Below, piece by piece: positions 18,413 through 22,912 of a stretch of 22,912 bases of DNA; position 1 is the first letter of the stretch, and each line of letters opens with the position of its first letter. Below the pieces are notes generated by a model. It was not told the origin of the DNA. It did not search any database and was given only the letters and a program-made list of their open reading frames with translations. Position numbers and translations under genes: made by a program. The stretch spans positions 1 to 22,912 of the forward strand of contig KE560951.1 of the NCBI GenBank assembly GCA_000442015.1, given 5' to 3'. This stretch comes from Rozella allomycis CSF55 (taxonomy: Eukaryota > Rozellomycota).

Positions 18413-18497
18413 TAAAATACTGTGGCTTGGCGGCAGAAAAAATGTTAGAAACAATGTAACACACATTATCAGATAGAATGCGGTAATATGCACTTTA

Positions 18498-19842
18498 TTA
18501 CTTTTTTGAATATTTTTCACGTAAAGTAGTGAGTCTGCTAATATAATCATCGCGGTTTATATAGCAGCCACTTAGCCGCCTGTGACCAACATACTCATTT
18601 CTACCATGCAACACTCTCCAGTTATCAAATATAACAACAGTTCCCGGCTCTAATTGAATCCAATATTCATTTCTTTGATCCCGTAAAATCTTTCAGGTTT
18701 CAATTGGGCTTGTTACCTTGTTCCATTCGTTAAGAGCAAAATAGAAATCTTCTATATTCTTGGCATTTTGCTTCGACAGAAACGTACGATCGTTGTTGTT
18801 AAAGCGTATTTGATAAAGTTTATCATGCTCGTCTAGTCTTATAATGGGATTTCCATGTGATATGAATTTCGCGTTTTCATCTCCTACATACTGATGAGAC
18901 AGTTTTATCTTGGTTAATATTTCAAAGGCCTCTGGCTGAAGTCTTTTTAACTCTTCAGCAATGCGGAACCCGTCAACAAACAAGCTCTTGCCACCAATTC
19001 CCTGGAATTCAAGTAAATGGAACATTTGAAGACCAATTGGTTCAGTGAAATATGTAGTATCAGTGTGTGCACCTAAACCGATTGTTGTATATGCAGTATC
19101 GCCATGTTCCAAGTTGGCAGTAAAGTCCCAGTATTTTCCATAGTGTGTCTCTCTGATGAATGAAATTCTACGTGCTAGTGCTTCTGAATCCTGTGTACTT
19201 CTAGTTCAAAACATTACCTTAGCATTGTGCGGCACGTTCTTAACAAAGCAAATACCATATTTCTCAATATTTTCAAGCCATTGAAGTAAAATTTTATCAT
19301 CACTCATTACTTGTTTGAATTCTACTTTTGGGTGGATCTTTCTTATATCTTTAGAGTTCCATAGCATCTTCTTGTTCCTCTATTTAATGGCACACATAAT
19401 TACGAGTTTGTTTCGTCGTTTAACTTGGGATCGTAAGAATTATTGATCAGGTAGTTTTCTGGAAATATAGAGCGATGATTATCACTCCAATGAATTGTAA
19501 TTTTTCCCCTTGAATAGTCTAAAGATCGTGCGTTGATATCTAGAGGAATCTTAATAGGGAAAAATAAGTAAGAACTACTGTATATGTATCAACAAGCCTT
19601 TGCATTGAAACAGAGTGACGACAGCAAGGGCAGTTTTCTCGCAACCAAACATTATTGCTTCTTTAAAGCTATATTTAAATTTACAAAGAGGCAGTTTGTT
19701 GGTTGCTAAAGGTGATTCTACTAGTGTACGTTTTCTGAGAACATACACAACTATTTCTTACCGCTCGTGATTGCGATCCAGCTAGATTGGACGGGATTTT
19801 TGAGAATCCATAATTAAGAAATAGAGCTTTGAAAGTTAACAT
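18498..19842 (-). CDS. TMLHE: trimethyllysine dioxygenase, mitochondrial, seven exons
   Basis: TMLH is an Fe(II)/2-oxoglutarate dioxygenase that makes 3-hydroxy-trimethyllysine, the first step of carnitine synthesis. Introns at 19735-19761, 19658-19684, 19550-19578, 19378-19403, 19191-19217 and 18690-18716 (26-29 nt) give 1182 nt, 393 aa (human 421). The start MLTFKALFLNYGFSKIP looks like a mitochondrial presequence. VWLRENCPCCRH matches the N-terminal zinc-binding domain. Iron ligands are seen as AHTDTTYF (His214, Asp216) and WRVLHGR (His358). The basic 2OG-binding region is GHRRLSGCY. HTDTTYF, and not HTDYP, favours TMLH over gamma-butyrobetaine hydroxylase. The stop lies in AATAAA. Confidence 0.95.
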
Positions 19843-20142
19843 TCGGTTTCTTTGGAGATCAAATTTTCATTGACCGAACTTTTTATTGTCACCACTAGTT
19901 GTTTCATCTAACAGGATTAAGAGATATTCATATTGAGTCCACATCAATGAGTTAAATCTATGTTAGCTATCACTAACGTTAATAGCGTTGTTTAGAGCTG
20001 ACCATAACCCTGATATTACGTTGTAGCGTGGTTTGTGTTGAAAACATTTCAGGTGCAACATTTAGGTATTTTAAACGAATAACTATTGTGAATATATTAC
20101 GTCATCAAGATCATCAAATTATTTAAGCAGGTAGAACAGCGT
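19843..20142. other. intergenic region upstream of TMLH
   Basis: About 300 bp without a supported gene. It contains the TMLH promoter and leader and the 3' flank of the 295-aa gene. No repeat or RNA gene is evident. Confidence 0.5.
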
Positions 20143-21030
20143 CTACTGAAATTTATTTAAAAGCGCTTGTAAGTTTATAGGCAATGGTTCATCAAGGCTT
20201 TCATTTTCTCTCCACATGCCGCAATTCCATGGATCTCCGATAATTTGATCTCCAATCAAGCTCAACAATCCATTTCCATTAGAACTTTCATCTAAAAACC
20301 TTAAAATTCTCGGAGGCAGACGGCGAGTCAAGTATTTACCGCGAAATTTACCTTTCGCTTTGACAGCTTTATAGTCTTTATCATCAATCAGATAGGTTTG
20401 TGTTGCTTTTACTATCGGGGAACCCCTTGGACCTTGAAAATGGAAAGCAAAAAATTTTTGGTCCTGAAAATAGAATATTGCATATATTCCAGACCCATCA
20501 TTTGAAAATATATTTTCTTTAAAACCAATTTCATTCTTCTTGAACTGTATAAAAGATTTTGTTTCCATGCTTTGTAAGTGGAGGTTTACATCCTTCAGAG
20601 CATCTCTTATCTCAGGCCCTAGATATGAATAAACTTTACAAGAGTCCAATAATAACATCAAAGAGGATAAATAACAACGCCTTGGAATGAGCTTAATTCG
20701 ATCATCGAGTAATGATTTCAATTCAGTGGCCTCAAAATGCTTTGAAAGGAGGCTCTCAAGTGTGTCACTCTCATCGCATTCATCCTCATCTTCCTCATCA
20801 CCAAAACTCCGAAATTCTTGAAGCCCTAAAAAGTATTTGTTCTGAATGTCCTTGTTGTTTTCTATTAACTCTTTTAATGATAATTCTTTGGGTGTCAAAT
20901 CTTCCGGATTCTTCTTTACCTTGGACAGCTTATAAGCAAAAAAGTCCAAGGTCTCATTGGAAAGTTTGGTCAAATCCACAATTGCATCTCCTCTTTGAGC
21001 AACGAAATAGCTATAGGCACCCATGTTCAT
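20143..21030 (-). CDS. uncharacterised 295-aa intracellular protein
   Basis: A single-exon frame starting at an ATG (MNMGAYSYFVAQRGDAIVDL) and ending with TAG. It has no signal peptide or membrane segment. An acidic stretch (EEDEDECDES, about residues 79-88) separates an N-terminal helical part from a C-terminal part rich in beta-type sequence (GIYAIFYFQDQKFFAFHFQG) and a basic patch (KAKGKFRGKYLTRRLPPR). I recognise no family. AATAAA occurs 7 nt before the stop. It heads the minus-strand block with TMLH, UTP4, PPCDC and FITM2. Confidence 0.75.
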   Translation of the reverse strand: MNMGAYSYFVAQRGDAIVDLTKLSNETLDFFAYKLSKVKKNPEDLTPKELSLKELIENNKDIQNKYFLGLQEFRSFGDEEDEDECDESDTLESLLSKHFEATELKSLLDDRIKLIPRRCYLSSLMLLLDSCKVYSYLGPEIRDALKDVNLHLQSMETKSFIQFKKNEIGFKENIFSNDGSGIYAIFYFQDQKFFAFHFQGPRGSPIVKATQTYLIDDKDYKAVKAKGKFRGKYLTRRLPPRILRFLDESSNGNGLLSLIGDQIIGDPWNCGMWRENESLDEPLPINLQALLNKFQ

Positions 21031-21400
21031 AGTGCGAAATATTTTGAACCTTTAATAACTATCGAACCTGAACCTTAAAATTGCAGAATTTAGAAAATTA
21101 AATGGTTTCCCCTTCCTTTACTTTAAATATTAAATATTTAAAATGTAAAAAAATTGTTGAGCTATTCACCAAAATCATCATTAAGAAAGTCAGAGTTCAG
21201 TGACATTGAAGCATTAGAGGTTATCATAGCATCACCTAAGAAGGGATTGTAGGCTTTTCAGGTAAATTTATTTAAATCTCGCTTGAAACATTGCCATTGG
21301 TCCCTTTGACATTGAAAACACCATGTACATCTATAAATACGAGTTGACTGATAGGCTATCAAACATATACGTTTGACTTTTATTAATTAAGAGAAAGTTT
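21031..21400. other. flank of the 295-aa gene, no supported gene
   Basis: On the minus strand two short frames look protein-like: one ends SDFLNDDFGE-TAG near 21169, preceded by YNPFLGDAM; the other encodes RCTWCFQCQRDQWQCFKRD near 21285-21340. I could not connect them with a GT..AG intron of the size used here, so I do not call a gene. Confidence 0.3.
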
Positions 21401-21559
21401 GCAGCCATATTTCATTTTGAGAAAGATGGGACAAGTGTGAAGACTGGGATGTGCTTTTGAGGAAAGGTACCGGTAAACGGGAGCTTGTCGAAGGATTGAT
21501 GCGGTGTTTTTGTCAATGGTGATCCGCTGTTGGTGTTAATTCTTGGAATTTGTTGATGA

Positions 21560-22111
21560 ATTTTACAGAGGAGAACTGGGAAACTTATTTTCAACTATGG
21601 TGTCGCTGTTTACAACAAGCAAGTAAACTTAAAACCCCTTTCTACAACATTGAAAACAAAGTCTACTCTCGTCTTGGCTAAATAAAAAAGTTGCCCGAGC
21701 GCTATGATTTTTACGTTTATTCAAACTTCCCCTTGCAAAGCATTGACCAAAGAGAATTGGGAGACGCGCTTTGATGATTGAAGGGCATCTATGTTCAACG
21801 CGCTTCATTCAGCAAGTAAGCCTTAATGGACTTTGAATAATAAGTAGACCCTCAGATAGCGATGAACGTCCGTTTCAATCCAGCAAAAGTTTTCGCAAGA
21901 CCTATGGCGCCCCAAGCAAGTGATAACATTTTGATAATTTTAGTGGTACCAATCGCAAGAAGTCATGGAAAAGAAAATTATTCACATTAATACTGCTGGC
22001 GTTGATTTTACCTTTTCTGACCGAGATGTGGGAATGAGTAAACTTATCCAATGTGAGTATGTTCGGTTCCGAATCAAGCTACCGACAGAAATTTTCATGA
22101 AATAGCATTTC
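21560..22111 (+). pseudogene. decayed coding sequence, plus-strand arm of a fold-back pair
   Basis: Plus-strand frames with many stops show related fragments: EENWETYFQLWCRCLQQASK (from about 21568), then KENWETRFDD..LHSASKP (from about 21751), then GVDFTFSDRDVGMSKLIQCE and RIKLPTEIFMK up to 22111. The last part matches the minus-strand reading of 22215-22600. The family is not recognised. It is probably a relic of a multi-copy gene or element. Confidence 0.45.
22071..22111 (+). repeat. best-conserved part of the inverted repeat, left arm
   Basis: It begins GAATCAAGCTACCGACAGAA and ends CATTTC, and pairs with 22215-22262, which carries a 6-7 nt insertion and scattered mismatches. About 100 nt separate the arms. 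Confidence 0.75.
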
Positions 22112-22214
22112 TAGCAGATGGCCCCGGATCTGCAAAGTGAAAAGTCAAGATTGTTTATGGAACTTTAGAGATATTTCAGTCGAATCTGATTTTCCATATT
22201 CAGGACGTTCGCTG

Positions 22215-22262
22215 GAAATGATATTTCATGGCCATTTCTGTCGGTAGGCGGTAGCTTGATTC
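22215..22262 (-). repeat. best-conserved part of the inverted repeat, right arm
   Basis: On the minus strand it begins GAATCAAGCTACCGCCTACC and ends CATTTC, the diverged partner of 22071-22111. Similarity, weaker, extends on both sides to about 21830 and 22500. Confidence 0.75.
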
Positions 22263-22690
22263 TTAAAGTACAGTATTCCCAGTCATATTGTATAAGTTTA
22301 TTCATTCCATTATCTTGGTTAGAAAAGGTAAATCCACTTTCTTAGTTTCAAAATATTTTTCCTTTGGATGTATTCTTGGGATCGGTGCCCGTTGCCACTT
22401 AAATTATCCCAAATTTATCATGTTGTACGGTTAGAGGAACATAGTAATTTGGTCCTGCTTGAAATCGACGTGTTGCATGTCTATTTATTATTTAACCAGT
22501 CTCTTGATTCTTACGAGCCTGTTGTTGAAAATACTTTACCTTTTCCTCTGTATTCCAATCCAAGAGGTCTTGACTCTCATCATTTTTTGACCGGGGTCTG
22601 AATTGTAAACCTTATCGAATCATCTGCATCTAGTCTATCTCCAAAGCCTATTTTGACCATATAAAAAGAGCTTCCTGGAAGCAACCCATT
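22215..22690 (-). pseudogene. decayed coding sequence, minus-strand arm of the fold-back pair
   Basis: Minus-strand frames, interrupted by stops and frame changes, read in order GSSFYMVKIGFGDRLDADD, SIRFTIQTPVKK, DWNTEEKVKYFQQQARKNQE, GPNYYVPLTVQHDKFGII, then GFTFSNQDNGMNKLIQYDWE and RIKLPPTDRNGHEISFPA. The last pieces match the plus-strand arm. Short introns might bridge some stops, but I could not make a continuous model, so pseudogene is the safer call. Confidence 0.45.
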
Positions 22691-22912
22691 ATTTCATAAA
22701 TAACTTTTATGGACGCGCCAGTGTTTCAAAATTTTAGATTTTCTTTTCCGTAAGGAATTTTACATTTCCATCTTCAACAAACGTCAAATCAGTCAAATAT
22801 ATTCCTTTATCGTATTTCCAACGCTTACCAATCAATGTATGGCACCAATGGTTTTAATCTTCCCTATATAGCCTATATCATATATCCCATTGGACTCATT
22901 AGCACATAACAA
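22691..22912. other. window end, no supported gene
   Basis: AT-rich sequence. Short minus-strand frames (for example KRWKYDKGIYLTDLTFVEDG) may belong to the decayed arm before it, but nothing can be assigned with confidence. Confidence 0.3.

Noticed and set aside
18413-18550. N-terminal extension of UTP4 upstream of 18412.
   Set aside because: It overlaps the TMLH tail and stop, begins with hydrophobic residues not found in UTP4, and the family start VHR.RF.NYVPS follows the chosen ATG directly.
21412-21594. 60-codon minus-strand frame with a hydrophobic start.
   Set aside because: It overlaps the plus-strand decayed sequence and has no ATG-supported signal peptide of convincing length or AATAAA at its end.
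22368-22601. 77-codon plus-strand frame near the window end.
   Set aside because: It is antisense to the decayed minus-strand sequence and shows no family signature; the minus strand explains the similarity to the other arm.
1-22912. Prokaryotic operon or CRISPR-type systems.
   Set aside because: Spliced eukaryotic genes cover the window, and there are no spaced direct repeats of the CRISPR kind.

Overview
The window is nuclear DNA of a small, very compact, AT-rich eukaryote. The evidence is a nuclear tRNA-Arg with a Pol III T-run, spliced genes for eukaryotic housekeeping proteins (UTP4, VAC14, BAP31, FITM2, PPCDC), mitochondrial enzymes with presequences (TMLH, CLYBL), a mitochondrial uS12 protein, and AATAAA signals at nearly every stop codon. 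All 29 introns I could place by protein homology are 26-30 nt long. The gene set fits an opisthokont with working mitochondria. A fungal AcrB-like architecture hints at an early-diverging or parasitic fungus (Rozellomycota-like), but a reduced animal such as a dicyemid, also known for introns of this size, cannot be excluded from sequence alone.

Layout. 1-37 is one end of a 37-nt repeat found again, inverted relative to it, at 2682 and 3612. Then on the minus strand: tRNA-Arg(TCG) (306-378), mitochondrial uS12m (535-936) and a ten-exon CLYBL (1205-2321). 2682-4144 is a messy tandem-repeat zone with four of the eight single-N joins. An exostosin-like glycosyltransferase follows on the plus strand (4206-5714), broken by two further N joins. 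On the minus strand come a secreted LRR protein with six LC8-type TQT motifs (5777-8233), VAC14 (8300-10462) and BAP31 (10706-11416). On the plus strand are an AcrB-like TM/FN3/coiled-coil protein (11709-13594) and a Cys-rich secreted protein (13735-14871). The right part is a minus-strand run: FITM2, PPCDC, UTP4, TMLH and an unknown 295-aa protein (14882-21030). 21031-22912 holds no intact gene that I can support, but contains a diverged inverted repeat of decayed coding sequence.

How the genes work together. TMLH (carnitine synthesis), CLYBL (itaconate/citramalyl-CoA detoxification) and uS12m imply a translating, metabolically active mitochondrion. BAP31, FITM2 and VAC14 are ER and endolysosomal membrane factors. 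UTP4 serves nucleolar pre-rRNA processing. PPCDC makes CoA precursors and overlaps FITM2, an ER acyl-CoA diphosphatase, by 11 nt on the same strand, which makes a two-gene transcript plausible.

Most notable points: two introns whose only homology-consistent 3' end is TG instead of AG; stop codons embedded in the poly(A) signal in seven genes; a secreted protein carrying an array of motifs for the cytosolic hub LC8; and the overlapping PPCDC/FITM2 pair. All single-N sites examined look like unmerged contig ends, and several interrupt genes artificially.
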